DNA of 64,000 nt from a virus. The translations under genes and the position numbers were made by a program. Location: positions 1 to 64,000 of IMG/VR virus record IMGVR_UViG_3300030419_005383; one strand, written 5' to 3'. Below the pieces are notes generated by a model. It ran no database searches. It worked only from the letters and a program-made list of their open reading frames with translations, and was not told the DNA's origin. Below, piece by piece: positions 20,999 through 28,639 of the stretch. Each line of letters opens with the position of its first letter. Position 1 is the first letter of the stretch.

Positions 20999-22310
20999 CG
21001 ATGCTCTCAAAGCCTCAAACCTCAAAGACCTTATTGATGAAGCGAATGAGGCCGGCGCCTTACACGAGCCATCGAACGAGCTGACGCTTGGCGACATTGC
21101 CGATGAGTCTGTTTTGGCCAGGCTCCAGCAGTACAAAGATTCGTATGGAAACCCGACCGGGCGACCAATGAAAACAAGAAGGAATTGCTATCTGATCATT
21201 CGGTACGACAAACGACTGAGTAAACAGATCTGGTTGGACTCATTCAAGAACGTGCTGATGTTTGGTGATGCCGACTACAGCGATACGGATGACACTCGAA
21301 TCTCTCTCTGGATTGATGCGGTCTACGGCGTTTCATACGCACCGGGCACCATCATGGAGATGACCAGAAAAGTCGGCGAAGAGAACCAGAAAAACGAACT
21401 GGTTAACTGGCTGAACCGAATCACATGGGACAAAACCCCCCGCTCGGAAGAGTGGCTGATTGAAGGCGCTGGAGCTGACGACACAGAACTGATCAAAACA
21501 ATGTCCAGATGTTGGTTGATTCAGGCCGTGGCCAGGGCTCTCAATCCCGGCGTGAAAGGCGATGTGTGCTTGATTCTGGTCGGCCCTCAAGGCGCCAAAA
21601 AATCCACCTTGCTGGAGGCCGTCGCTGGGAAGGAATACTTCGCGGACACTCCCTTGGACATCGGAAGTCGTAATGCCTACCAACAATTGCAACGTGCTTG
21701 GATTTACGAGGTAGCAGAATTAGACTCAATTCGGCGCAGCCATAACTCAAGCACAAAGGCCTTTTTGAGCGCCACCGAAGACACCTTTGTGCCACCGTAT
21801 GGCAGGCATGCTGTCACCATCAAAAGACATGTCTGCTTCTGCGGCAGTACGAACGAAGACACCTTCCTGCGAGACAAAACCGGATCTCGCAGGTTTTGGC
21901 CGGTTCGTGTTGGAAAAATCAACCTGCAATGGGCCAGAGAAAACCGAGAACAACTCTGGGCGGAAGCTGTCCACCTGTACAAGTCGGGCGCCCAATGGTG
22001 GCTTGGCCATGATTCTGAAAATGTGCTGGCAGAAGAATCAACCCAGTACGAAGAAGCCGACCCGTGGCTCAACATCATCGCTGAGTTCTTGTTGACGCGG
22101 GGGGGCTCAGCCCTGGAAACGTCTGACATCATGAAAGAGGCCCTGAAGCTGGAATCTCACCACATGTCGAGAACGAACAGCATGCGTTTACACGAAGTCA
22201 TGACAAAGCTTGGATGGGTTCGAGAACGCCGATCATACGCCGGAACCAGAGGGTACTACTGGGTAAAGAGTGCCGATGTGCTTAGCTTCAATAAATTAGG
22301 TGATTTATGA
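20985..22310 (+). CDS. VapE-type (virulence-associated E) replication helicase/ATPase
   Basis: 441 residues from the ATG at 20985 after CAGGAACTGCCG; a TTG 15 bases upstream is unlikely. Walker A GPQGAKKST (residues about 200-208), Walker B-like region YEVAELDS (about 241-248), and the signature RDKTGSRRFWPV (about 296-307) with its arginine fingers, all features of the VapE family, which act as SF3-like replicative helicases in phages and phage-inducible islands. The C-terminal 80 residues form a winged-helix-like domain. Works with the adjacent primase. ATGA overlap with the next gene. Confidence 0.85.
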   Translation: MPDLDDALKASNLKDLIDEANEAGALHEPSNELTLGDIADESVLARLQQYKDSYGNPTGRPMKTRRNCYLIIRYDKRLSKQIWLDSFKNVLMFGDADYSDTDDTRISLWIDAVYGVSYAPGTIMEMTRKVGEENQKNELVNWLNRITWDKTPRSEEWLIEGAGADDTELIKTMSRCWLIQAVARALNPGVKGDVCLILVGPQGAKKSTLLEAVAGKEYFADTPLDIGSRNAYQQLQRAWIYEVAELDSIRRSHNSSTKAFLSATEDTFVPPYGRHAVTIKRHVCFCGSTNEDTFLRDKTGSRRFWPVRVGKINLQWARENREQLWAEAVHLYKSGAQWWLGHDSENVLAEESTQYEEADPWLNIIAEFLLTRGGSALETSDIMKEALKLESHHMSRTNSMRLHEVMTKLGWVRERRSYAGTRGYYWVKSADVLSFNKLGDL

Positions 22311-23674
22311 CGAAAACAGTAATTGGCGGTGGTTTTTTCCTTTCGCCGCAACATCCATCAATAAATGATATTCGGAACCGATTCAAAATTAGGAATCCAG
22401 ACTATGGCCAAGCCCTGGCGCTCAGGGATAAGGGTCGATGGGTCGATCTTCCTGATCAATGGGTTTACGCATGCGAGCCGCTGCCCCCTGGCCACCCCTG
22501 GCAAGGCGGATTGGCCGTCCCAAGGGGTCTGATTAACCAAATTGCGGAAGTCAAAACAGCTCAAAACGCGCAAAGCTATGCGCCCGCTGAACCGCTTTCA
22601 ACTGGAGCCAACCTCCAGTCTCGCGCTTACCAGCAAAAAGCTGTTGAAGAGCTGAAGAAGCACCATTCCGGCATCGTCATCGCGCCATGCGGAAGCGGAA
22701 AGACCTGCATTGGCATTTTGGCCATTGCGGCGATCCCCACCAAGACGCTGGTTCTGGTACACACACTTGATCTCGCCAAGCAATGGATTGATCGATGCGA
22801 ATCAATGCTGGGCATCACTCCCACACTCGTTGGTGGCGGCAAGTTCAATTCAGATGGTCGCGTTGTTGTCGCCACATTCCAAACTTTGTCGCGTTGCCGT
22901 TGGGATGAACGATACCAATGGGCAAAGCAGTTCGGAATGGTCATTGCTGACGAGGTTCATCATGTTCCGAGCAGGACTTTTCGCGATGTCATGATGACCA
23001 TGCCGGCGAAGTATCGTTTGGGCCTGACCGCAACACCTGACCGGCCTGATGGGTTGACGGAATTGATGTGGTGGCACTTTGGCAGAAAGCTACTGGAGCT
23101 TCAGCAGAGCGACATGGTGGACGCTGGCTTAGTTCTTTCGCCATCAATTGAATGGCTGCACACCGGCTGGGAGGGTGCAGGACGAGACATGGACTGGCCG
23201 AAGTTCATCAACTCAATGACTCAAGACGACAGCAGGAACAGCAAAATTCTTGAACGAGTCAAGCAGGCCGTAGCAAAAGGGCGGCAAGTCTTAGTGTTGT
23301 CAGATCGGGTAGCCCACTGTGAGATGATCGCAGAACAAATGAATGCATGCGGTATCTCTTCCGCGGCACTTGTTGGGCGTTTATCGAAGAAGAAAAGAGC
23401 AGAACTGCTTAAAGACGCAGACGATAAGAAGCTGTCGGTCATTACTGCAACAACAATTGCAGATGAAGGGCTTGATCTGCCGAATCTGGACACAGTGGTT
23501 TTGACCACACCAACGAAAGCGATGGGGCGAGTTCAGCAGAGAATTGGAAGGGTAATGCGCAAGGCCCCAGGAAAGCGGAAACCGCTGGTCATAGACTGCC
23601 TCGATGAAGTAGGTTCATTACGAGGATTGGCCAGAAAGCGATTCAAGCTGTACAGTAAAATGGGGTGTTCATGA
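22307..23674 (+). CDS. SF2 DNA helicase (type III restriction/UvrB-like fold)
   Basis: 455 residues. Walker A APCGSGKT (126-133), motif II ADEVHH (214-219), motif III LTATPDRPDG (240-249), motif VI QQRIGRVMR (410-418); the two RecA-like lobes are complete. N-terminal 100 residues are unique. Phages often carry such helicases next to primase genes for remodelling forks or unwinding D-loops in recombination. Stop overlaps the next start by ATGA. Confidence 0.85.
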   Translation: MTKTVIGGGFFLSPQHPSINDIRNRFKIRNPDYGQALALRDKGRWVDLPDQWVYACEPLPPGHPWQGGLAVPRGLINQIAEVKTAQNAQSYAPAEPLSTGANLQSRAYQQKAVEELKKHHSGIVIAPCGSGKTCIGILAIAAIPTKTLVLVHTLDLAKQWIDRCESMLGITPTLVGGGKFNSDGRVVVATFQTLSRCRWDERYQWAKQFGMVIADEVHHVPSRTFRDVMMTMPAKYRLGLTATPDRPDGLTELMWWHFGRKLLELQQSDMVDAGLVLSPSIEWLHTGWEGAGRDMDWPKFINSMTQDDSRNSKILERVKQAVAKGRQVLVLSDRVAHCEMIAEQMNACGISSAALVGRLSKKKRAELLKDADDKKLSVITATTIADEGLDLPNLDTVVLTTPTKAMGRVQQRIGRVMRKAPGKRKPLVIDCLDEVGSLRGLARKRFKLYSKMGCS

Positions 23675-23880
23675 GCAAGAACATGCTTCCTGAAGGCTGG
23701 ACCGTTCGCCAAACTGATTGTGGAACGACCTGTTTAATCGATGAAGATGGCTTTCTGGTGGCTTCGAGGCCAGACTATGATGAAGTGTTTCGACGGTTAA
23801 GCGCAGCTCTTCACTGGGCGAGCCAAAACGCTTCACCAACAAACGCAAAGATCAAAAAACAGAAACCCGCAAAAGCCTAA
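23671..23880 (+). CDS. Small protein, 69 residues, C-terminal basic tail
   Basis: Starts MSKNMLPEGWTV in ATGA overlap. 'LPEGW-TV...D...VASRPDYDEVFRRL' looks like a compact alpha/beta fold; the tail KIKKQKPAKA is basic. No family recognised. Last gene of the replication operon; its stop overlaps the stop of the opposite-strand gene by 4 bases. Confidence 0.62.
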   Translation: MSKNMLPEGWTVRQTDCGTTCLIDEDGFLVASRPDYDEVFRRLSAALHWASQNASPTNAKIKKQKPAKA

Positions 23881-24137
23881 GACTTCTTGGTCGTCTTCTT
23901 TGTGGTGCTCTTTTTTGCAGCCGGTTTTTTTGCTGGGGCCTTTTTGGCCGGGGCCTTTTTGGCCGGGGCCTTCTTGGCTGGAGCTTTTTTAGCTTCTGCT
24001 GCTTCGAGAGCTTCTATGAGAGAAAGAATAGCAGAACAAAGCAGAGGAACCGCTTTGGGTGCATGGTAAGGGGATCGCTCATTCCGGTATCCGCCCCGTG
24101 CAGCTTTAACGAGACTCAGTGCTTCTTTTTTGTCCAT
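23877..24137 (-). CDS. Basic protein with KKAPA-repeat tail (histone H1-like)
   Basis: 86 residues on the minus strand; ATG after AGAGGAAATCCTG, in TGATG overlap with the repressor gene. Residues 1-45 form a small helical domain; the remainder is a run of KKAPA units ending KKSTTKKTTKKS, like the C-terminal tail of histone H1 and of bacterial H1-like proteins. Such tails bind DNA without sequence specificity. Co-transcribed with a Cro-like repressor. Possibly a DNA-compacting or anti-host factor; the repeated DNA makes the unit number prone to change. Confidence 0.65.
   Translation of the reverse strand: MDKKEALSLVKAARGGYRNERSPYHAPKAVPLLCSAILSLIEALEAAEAKKAPAKKAPAKKAPAKKAPAKKPAAKKSTTKKTTKKS
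23932..23995 (-). repeat. 15-base tandem repeat coding for KKAPA
   Basis: About four copies of a unit read on the + strand as GGGGCCTTTTTGGCC, with drift in the outer copies. Encodes the lysine-alanine-proline tail. Confidence 0.75.
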
Positions 24138-24382
24138 CAGGATTTCCTCTTGTGTAAACGCTTAGATAGGCCAGGCCAACTGTTTGTAGATACTACCCCA
24201 CCCGTGGCTTCTTCGACAGCCACCGCCAGCAGCAATGATGGCACCGAACGCCCAGACTCCAAGTCTCGCAGATATGGAATGCTGATGGTCAGCCCGCCTG
24301 GAAGCTGTCCGTTCAACCATGAGCAAAACGCAACGCGAGTGCTGTGGCGTGGATGACTTTGCCGATAATCAGAGATGTTCAC
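24137..24382 (-). CDS. Cro-like helix-turn-helix repressor
   Basis: 81 residues from a GTG after GAGGTGAT. The segment TISIPYLRDLESGRSVPS followed by LAVAVEEATGG is characteristic of the Cro/CI and YdaS-like family, with 'YLRDLESGR' the recognition-helix region. It faces the recombination operon across a symmetric promoter region with several inverted repeats, so it most likely represses both its own gene and the exonuclease/RecT operon. First gene of a two-gene minus-strand operon, the only minus-strand genes inside the left arm apart from its extreme left end. Confidence 0.72.
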   Translation of the reverse strand: MNISDYRQSHPRHSTRVAFCSWLNGQLPGGLTISIPYLRDLESGRSVPSLLLAVAVEEATGGVVSTNSWPGLSKRLHKRKS

Positions 24383-24384
24383 AG

Positions 24385-24442
24385 CATCACCTCAACTCAA
24401 TGTAGTGATGCTATTGACATCACTTTATCATGTCAATACGAT
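24385..24442. promoter_or_regulatory. Divergent overlapping promoters with operator half-sites
   Basis: Rightward: TTGACA (24414-24419), 17 bases, TACGAT (24437-24442). Leftward: TTGACA (24436-24431), 17 bases, TAGCAT (24413-24408). The two -35 elements are the two arms of one inverted repeat, ATTGACAT/ATGTCAAT, spaced by 9 bases. In addition CATCAC occurs at 24385-24390 and 24418-24423 and inverted (GTGATG) at 24405-24410. The geometry makes simultaneous use of both promoters impossible, and the half-sites are natural targets for the Cro-like protein. Confidence 0.7.
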
Positions 24443-24461
24443 TGGTAAGACAGAGGTAAGA

Positions 24462-25421
24462 ATGACTTCAGAAGAACGTGAGAAGTGGCTTGAGAAACGC
24501 CGAACCGGATTAGGCGGAACGGACATCGCAAAAATCATCGTGGACGCAGCACCCCCCGCCAAGCGCATCGGCTGCTATCGGGGCAGCATCTTCCAGATGT
24601 GGGCAGAGAAAGTCGGGCTGCACCAACCGTCCGAATACACCATGAGTGATGCGGCCAGGCGCGGCATCCAGCTTGAGAGCTATGTTTGCGGGCTGTACAA
24701 AGACTACCTGAGCGAAGAGGTTGAGTTCACCGAACTAAGCTCAGTTCAGCACCCAGACAGGCCCATCATCAGGGGAACGCCTGATCGAATGGTGAAAGCG
24801 ATTGCTAGCGGCAAGACATGGGGCATGGACGCGAAAACCCGCCGATACAAAAAGGGTTGGGGCGATCATGAAACCGCTGACGTTCCGCTGGACACCGAAA
24901 TCCAGTGCCGTGTCTACATGGAAATCTTCGACAGTCCAATGTGGGATGTAGCTGCCTTGTTTTCGCTTGATGATCTTGGGGTCTATCGGCTCTTTCGTGA
25001 CAAAGAGCTGGGACTCCAAATTCTCGATGTTGCCGAAACATGGTGGGAGACTCATGTCATTGGCAACAAACCGCCAGACCCAGATGGTCATGAGAAGACC
25101 CGAGAGCTTCTGGCGCATTTTCATGACAAGCCAACTGATGAATTGCGGCAAGCGACTTTGCTCGACCAGCAGCTACACGAAGACCTGATCGACATCCGAA
25201 AGCGATACAAGGAACTGGGCGCAGAGAAGCATTTGCTGGAAAACACTTTACGTGGCCGAATCGGTGACGACCTTGGCATCAAAGGCATCGCCACATGGAA
25301 GCAGGGTAAACCTCGCAAGATTCTCGACACGAAGCGGCTCAAGGCTGAGGACCCGGAAATCTACGAAAAATACTTGGTAGAGCGACCAGCTACCAGAACT
25401 CTTCGCGTCATGGGCGAATAA
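24462..25421 (+). CDS. YqaJ-type viral recombinase / lambda-exonuclease-like nuclease
   Basis: 319 residues from the ATG after AGAGGTAAGA; the frame upstream crosses the promoter. Features of the YqaJ/exonuclease family: RRTGLGGTDI (13-22), E72 in RRGIQLES, D108 in GTPDRM, D123-x-K125 in GMDAKT, and Q148 in EIQCRVYM, together a PD-(D/E)xK active site. It would resect 5' strands to feed RecT. The C-terminal 100 residues are helical. Followed 14 bases later by RecT. Confidence 0.8.
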   Translation: MTSEEREKWLEKRRTGLGGTDIAKIIVDAAPPAKRIGCYRGSIFQMWAEKVGLHQPSEYTMSDAARRGIQLESYVCGLYKDYLSEEVEFTELSSVQHPDRPIIRGTPDRMVKAIASGKTWGMDAKTRRYKKGWGDHETADVPLDTEIQCRVYMEIFDSPMWDVAALFSLDDLGVYRLFRDKELGLQILDVAETWWETHVIGNKPPDPDGHEKTRELLAHFHDKPTDELRQATLLDQQLHEDLIDIRKRYKELGAEKHLLENTLRGRIGDDLGIKGIATWKQGKPRKILDTKRLKAEDPEIYEKYLVERPATRTLRVMGE

Positions 25422-25435
25422 CCACAGGAGAAATC

Positions 25436-26293
25436 ATGACTCAACTTCAACAACAAAATCAAAGCCAGCTTGCTGTCCTTCAGGACTACCTGATTGATCG
25501 CAAACACGTCCTACAGGAGCTTGCGCCAGACGGCGTAAACGTAGACAAGATCATCAAGGTTGCCATCTTTGAGGCTGCTAAGAACGAACAGCTTCGGTCC
25601 TGCACACCACAGTCCATGTTTATGGCCATTGGCAAGGCCTGTGAGCTTGGCTTGGCTGCTGGAGGGGTTCTGCATAGGGCAAGCCTCGTGCCCATCTACA
25701 GCAAGAAGAAGCGGGCCATGGAGGCGGACCTCTGGGTCGAATACACCGGGCTGATGGACTTGGTTCGTCGTTCTGGCGAAATCGCTTCTTTTGTCGCCCG
25801 TGTGGTTCATGAGAACGAAGAGTTCGAACACTACTTTGATGCTGCTCAAGGTGAAGTGCTTCGTCACCGGCCATGCTACGACTCTGACCCAGGTGGACTT
25901 CGGCTGGCTTATGCCGTCGCTTTCTACAAAGATGGCCGTCGTCAGATTGAGGTCATGCGGCGTGACCAGATCCTCAAGATTCGTGACGGCTCACGCTACA
26001 ACGGGAATGGTCCGTGGAAAACTCACGAAGAAGAAATGTGGCGCAAAACCGTAATTCGCCGCATTTGCAAATACCTTCCCCTTACACCACAGGCTACAGC
26101 CGTTATCAACGACGATATCAACACTGAATTTTCCGGCAACATGGACCTGATGGACAACCTGTCAGTCGCAGCCACCGAAACCATTGATGTTGATTCCGAT
26201 ATTATCGATGAACCGGCTGAGACGATTGCTCAAGAAGCAGTCAAAAAGGCCAAAACAAAAACAGCTAAAAAAACTACTGAGGATGTGAACTGA
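25436..26293 (+). CDS. recT: RecT-family single-strand annealing protein
   Basis: 285 residues, ATG after CAGGAGAAATC. The core around SMFMAIGKACELGLAAGG, then a strand-rich part with LWVEYTGLMDLVRRSG and YAVAFYKDGRRQIEVM, and the 'WKTHEEEMWRKTVIRRICKYLPLTP' region (split here: WKTHEEEMWRKT and RICKYLPLTP) are hallmarks of RecT. It anneals single strands produced by the neighbouring exonuclease, in phage recombination, repair or concatemer formation. The C-terminus is lysine-rich. One-base overlap with the next gene. Confidence 0.88.
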   Translation: MTQLQQQNQSQLAVLQDYLIDRKHVLQELAPDGVNVDKIIKVAIFEAAKNEQLRSCTPQSMFMAIGKACELGLAAGGVLHRASLVPIYSKKKRAMEADLWVEYTGLMDLVRRSGEIASFVARVVHENEEFEHYFDAAQGEVLRHRPCYDSDPGGLRLAYAVAFYKDGRRQIEVMRRDQILKIRDGSRYNGNGPWKTHEEEMWRKTVIRRICKYLPLTPQATAVINDDINTEFSGNMDLMDNLSVAATETIDVDSDIIDEPAETIAQEAVKKAKTKTAKKTTEDVN

Positions 26294-26925
26294 TGTCTCT
26301 AATTGCAAAGCTTGAGGCTGAGCGGGCCAATAAATCGCGCGGCGAAATTGATGAATCCGAAAAGGAATCTAAAATCTTGCAGCCAGCCACGTTGATGCGA
26401 ATCCTCAATGAATCGCTGGACGCAAAGTGTGTCAACAAGAAAACGGCCAAGGCCTGGTCCTCATATCGGCACAGGGTGCAAGACGTTGGGTGGCCATTGG
26501 AGAACCTGCTTGGCTCCGTGACTCCTGAGATCTGGAGCAACATTTGTGAAGGTGCCATTGCCGGAATGCTGAAGACCATTCGTCACAGCCAGTCGAACGG
26601 CGATTGGCAGATTACAGAATATGAAGCAGACATTAGGCGTGATAGGGATGGCCGCGAGCGGGTGATGGTGGCGGTTAAATGGGTTGACGCCAAAAACCAA
26701 AACGACCTGACTTATCAAAACGGAATCCCCAGCAATCTAAACGTGAACATTAAGCAAGCCGCAATACCTGATGAAGTCATCAATGCAATCACCAACCGCG
26801 GCAACAGCAGCAACGATGATGAGTTGAAGGAGCTGCTTAAGGGCTTGGTTTCAGAAATGGCCCAGGCCAGGAAAAGCAACGAAGAAAAACCTGCACCAGA
26901 AGAGGGCGTTCACCTTGCCGAATGA
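26293..26925 (+). CDS. Hypothetical protein of the recombination operon, 210 residues
   Basis: TGATG overlap with recT. Starts with a coiled-coil-like helix; the middle (WPLENLLGSVTPEIWSNI; then ITEYEADIRRDRDGRE) is beta-containing; the C-terminus is acidic and probably disordered. Similar genes behind exonuclease/RecT pairs sometimes encode single-strand DNA-binding proteins, and the acidic tail fits that, but no OB-fold signature is evident. Confidence 0.6.
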   Translation: MSLIAKLEAERANKSRGEIDESEKESKILQPATLMRILNESLDAKCVNKKTAKAWSSYRHRVQDVGWPLENLLGSVTPEIWSNICEGAIAGMLKTIRHSQSNGDWQITEYEADIRRDRDGRERVMVAVKWVDAKNQNDLTYQNGIPSNLNVNIKQAAIPDEVINAITNRGNSSNDDELKELLKGLVSEMAQARKSNEEKPAPEEGVHLAE

Positions 26926-27163
26926 TGTAAATGTCCCGAAAGGTTTTGATGCTTGGAATGTTGAGATTCTACAGAAGGCTGTTTTTGAGCCTGGAAAGTG
27001 GACAAGTCGAACATTGAGCGAACACTACCAAGTGCCTTGGCCGACTATGAAAAATCGAGTCGGTCATCTTCGAGCCGTCGGCTACATCAAACGAAAGGTG
27101 CATGCGATTATTGCAACAGATGATGGCCGAGTGGCGTACCACAAGCGGATGAACATGATTTGA
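26915..27163 (+). CDS. Winged-helix-like small protein, 82 residues
   Basis: No ATG is available: the frame begins with TTG at 26915, 7 bases after AGAGGGCG, overlapping the preceding gene. Residues about 25-70 (RTLSEHYQVPWPTMKNRVG, then a basic strand pair) look like a winged helix-turn-helix. Probable DNA-binding role. The TTG start is an inference. Confidence 0.55.
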   Translation: MPNDVNVPKGFDAWNVEILQKAVFEPGKWTSRTLSEHYQVPWPTMKNRVGHLRAVGYIKRKVHAIIATDDGRVAYHKRMNMI

Positions 27164-27336
27164 GACAGTGTGAACAAGACCAGTGCCTACAAAGAGCCGT
27201 GGTATTGACTGACACAATCCATAATCAACCAATGTGGTTGTGTGGCCAGTGTGCAATCAAGGCGCTTCGGGCATTGGCCGACAACGAGGAAATAGATGGC
27301 GCGGTGCGGACGATGCGGACTCTTCCAAGAGGATGA
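27160..27336 (+). CDS. Possible small CxxC protein, 58 residues
   Basis: Open frame from a TTG that overlaps the preceding stop. It contains C-x4-C at the start and WLCGQCAIKALRAL in the middle, a zinc-finger-like arrangement. The ribosome site is weak and the last 40 bases overlap the next gene. Real but uncertain. Confidence 0.33.
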   Translation: MRQCEQDQCLQRAVVLTDTIHNQPMWLCGQCAIKALRALADNEEIDGAVRTMRTLPRG

Positions 27337-27583
27337 CCAGATGGGTGCCGAGATTGGCGGCACATGTCTTTGGTTCCTGATGGAAGTTCCGGTTGATGCT
27401 GTGTGGGATGAGCGAGAATGTGAAAAATTCCACAAGCGCGTCTCCTCGTGGGAGCCCATCGACCACTGGCGCTTCATGCGAGAAAGAGACGGTATGCGTG
27501 ATGCCTACAAGGGGGTTCAGCGAGCAATCTTCTTCTCTCTCGTTTCTGTTCTGTTCAGTCTTGCCTCCTATATGAGTAAATAA
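27296..27583 (+). CDS. Small protein with N-terminal cysteines and C-terminal membrane segment
   Basis: 95 residues, ATG after CGAGGAAATAG. C4-G-R-C7 and C24 suggest a metal site; the last 22 residues (AIFFSLVSVLFSLASY) form a likely membrane helix. A membrane-anchored zinc protein of unknown role. Followed by a hairpin-rich spacer. Confidence 0.58.
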   Translation: MARCGRCGLFQEDDQMGAEIGGTCLWFLMEVPVDAVWDERECEKFHKRVSSWEPIDHWRFMRERDGMRDAYKGVQRAIFFSLVSVLFSLASYMSK

Positions 27584-27589
27584 GACCCT

Positions 27590-27656
27590 CCCCCTTGGCT
27601 CAATCATGCCCTGAAATTGCGGACAGCCAGGGTTCCCACCGGTTGGGCTAAGGGGG
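27590..27656 (+). other. Nested inverted repeats before the FmdB-like gene
   Basis: CCCCCTT (27590-27596) can pair with AAGGGGG (27650-27656), enclosing CCCTG/CAGGG (27609-27613 with 27628-27632). The AAGGGGG is also the only purine-rich ribosome-site candidate ahead of the next gene, so folding would hide it. Confidence 0.35.
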
Positions 27657-27670
27657 ACACCATAATCAAA

Positions 27671-27871
27671 ATGCCAATTTACGACTTTAAATGCACCAAT
27701 TGCGAGACAAAAGTAGAGCGGATGCAGCGGTATGACGATGATCCGCCGATCTGCAAGAAGTGCTGTGGATCAATGTCTCGCATGATTTCAGTGACCAACT
27801 TCTCTCTTAAAGGAGCAGGCTGGTACAAAGATCACTACGGGCTCAAGCCCACTAAAAACAATCAATCGTAA
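27671..27871 (+). CDS. FmdB-like zinc-ribbon protein
   Basis: 66 residues. The start MPIYDFKCTNCETK with C8, C11 and then C28, C31 matches the FmdB-type regulatory zinc ribbon. Such proteins are common in phages and bacteria and of uncertain function, possibly binding nucleic acid or regulatory partners. The start is placed at the ATG beginning the conserved motif; the ribosome site lies 14 bases upstream, unusually far. Its end overlaps the end of the first minus-arm gene by 10 bases: the meeting point of the two arms. Confidence 0.7.
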   Translation: MPIYDFKCTNCETKVERMQRYDDDPPICKKCCGSMSRMISVTNFSLKGAGWYKDHYGLKPTKNNQS

Positions 27872-28227
27872 ACGACTTTGACAATAACAGCAGTGGACAG
27901 AGCAGTGGTGCCACCTTCACCTGGCGTCGTGACGCATGCCATCTTGATTGCCGTACCAAAAGCAATGCCCTCAGAGAACTGATATGCAACCTTTTTGCCA
28001 GCAGGAGCAAATAAAGTCATGTCGTTCGAAGTGGTCCCAGGGGTCGGGCTGGCATGGTCGTAAAACTTAACGTATGCATCTTCTGAACTGGCCGCAGTGT
28101 TGTCAATCTCTACACACTGAAGGGTTCCAGACGATCCCTTAAAAGTCACGGCAGTAGCGTTGGCGCTTGTGTCTTTACCGAACGAGGCGCCAAGCCGGGT
28201 GGTTAATGTCAGTGTCGTAAGAGCCAT
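27862..28227 (-). CDS. Small beta-rich virion protein (decoration/appendage-like), copy 1
   Basis: 121 residues, ATG after CCGGAACCAAC. Alternating strands with VKFYDHASPTPGTTS and then F-A-P-A-G-K and GIAFGTAIKMAC: the pattern of a widespread class of short phage beta-sandwich proteins. It is paralogous to the next gene (28241). Last gene of the right arm, behind the lysis genes. Role in capsid decoration or fibre is inference. Confidence 0.62.
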   Translation of the reverse strand: MALTTLTLTTRLGASFGKDTSANATAVTFKGSSGTLQCVEIDNTAASSEDAYVKFYDHASPTPGTTSNDMTLFAPAGKKVAYQFSEGIAFGTAIKMACVTTPGEGGTTALSTAVIVKVVYD

Positions 28228-28240
28228 GTTGGTTCCGGTA

Positions 28241-28615
28241 TCAGGTTGAAATCAACGTAACAGAACAAGTCGAACCACCAGAGACCGCAGAGCCGACACC
28301 TGTTCCGCCAGCGTCACCGCACGCCCAAGAAACGCCATTCGAGAAAGCGATTGGATCACTGATCGTTACAACCTGACGTTGCCCGTTCGTAATTGGAAAA
28401 CAAATATGAGATGCGGTCGATGCTGCTGTTGGAGCGGCGTCATTCCAAATATGCAGGAAAATTTTAGTCGAGGCGCCACCATTATGGGTCACATCAATGC
28501 AAGAGATCTTGGCAGCGCCGCCAACAATGTTGTTGTCTGCCGTTGTTCCTACTGCTGTTTGCTTCACCCGTTGATTTTTAAATTTAGCGAACGGAACTGT
28601 TGCAGTGAAAGCCAT
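28241..28615 (-). CDS. Small beta-rich virion protein (decoration/appendage-like), copy 2
   Basis: 124 residues, ATG after CCGGAGATTGATC; a TTG two codons upstream is rejected. Shares with copy 1 the spacing of a central cysteine, 'K-I-F-L-H-I-W-N-D-A-A-P-T', an F-x(4)-G turn and 'IAFSNGVSWAC'. A tandem duplication that has diverged. Unknown exact role. Confidence 0.62.
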   Translation of the reverse strand: MAFTATVPFAKFKNQRVKQTAVGTTADNNIVGGAAKISCIDVTHNGGASTKIFLHIWNDAAPTAASTASHICFPITNGQRQVVTISDPIAFSNGVSWACGDAGGTGVGSAVSGGSTCSVTLIST

Positions 28616-28639
28616 GATCAATCTCCGGTTGTATCGATT

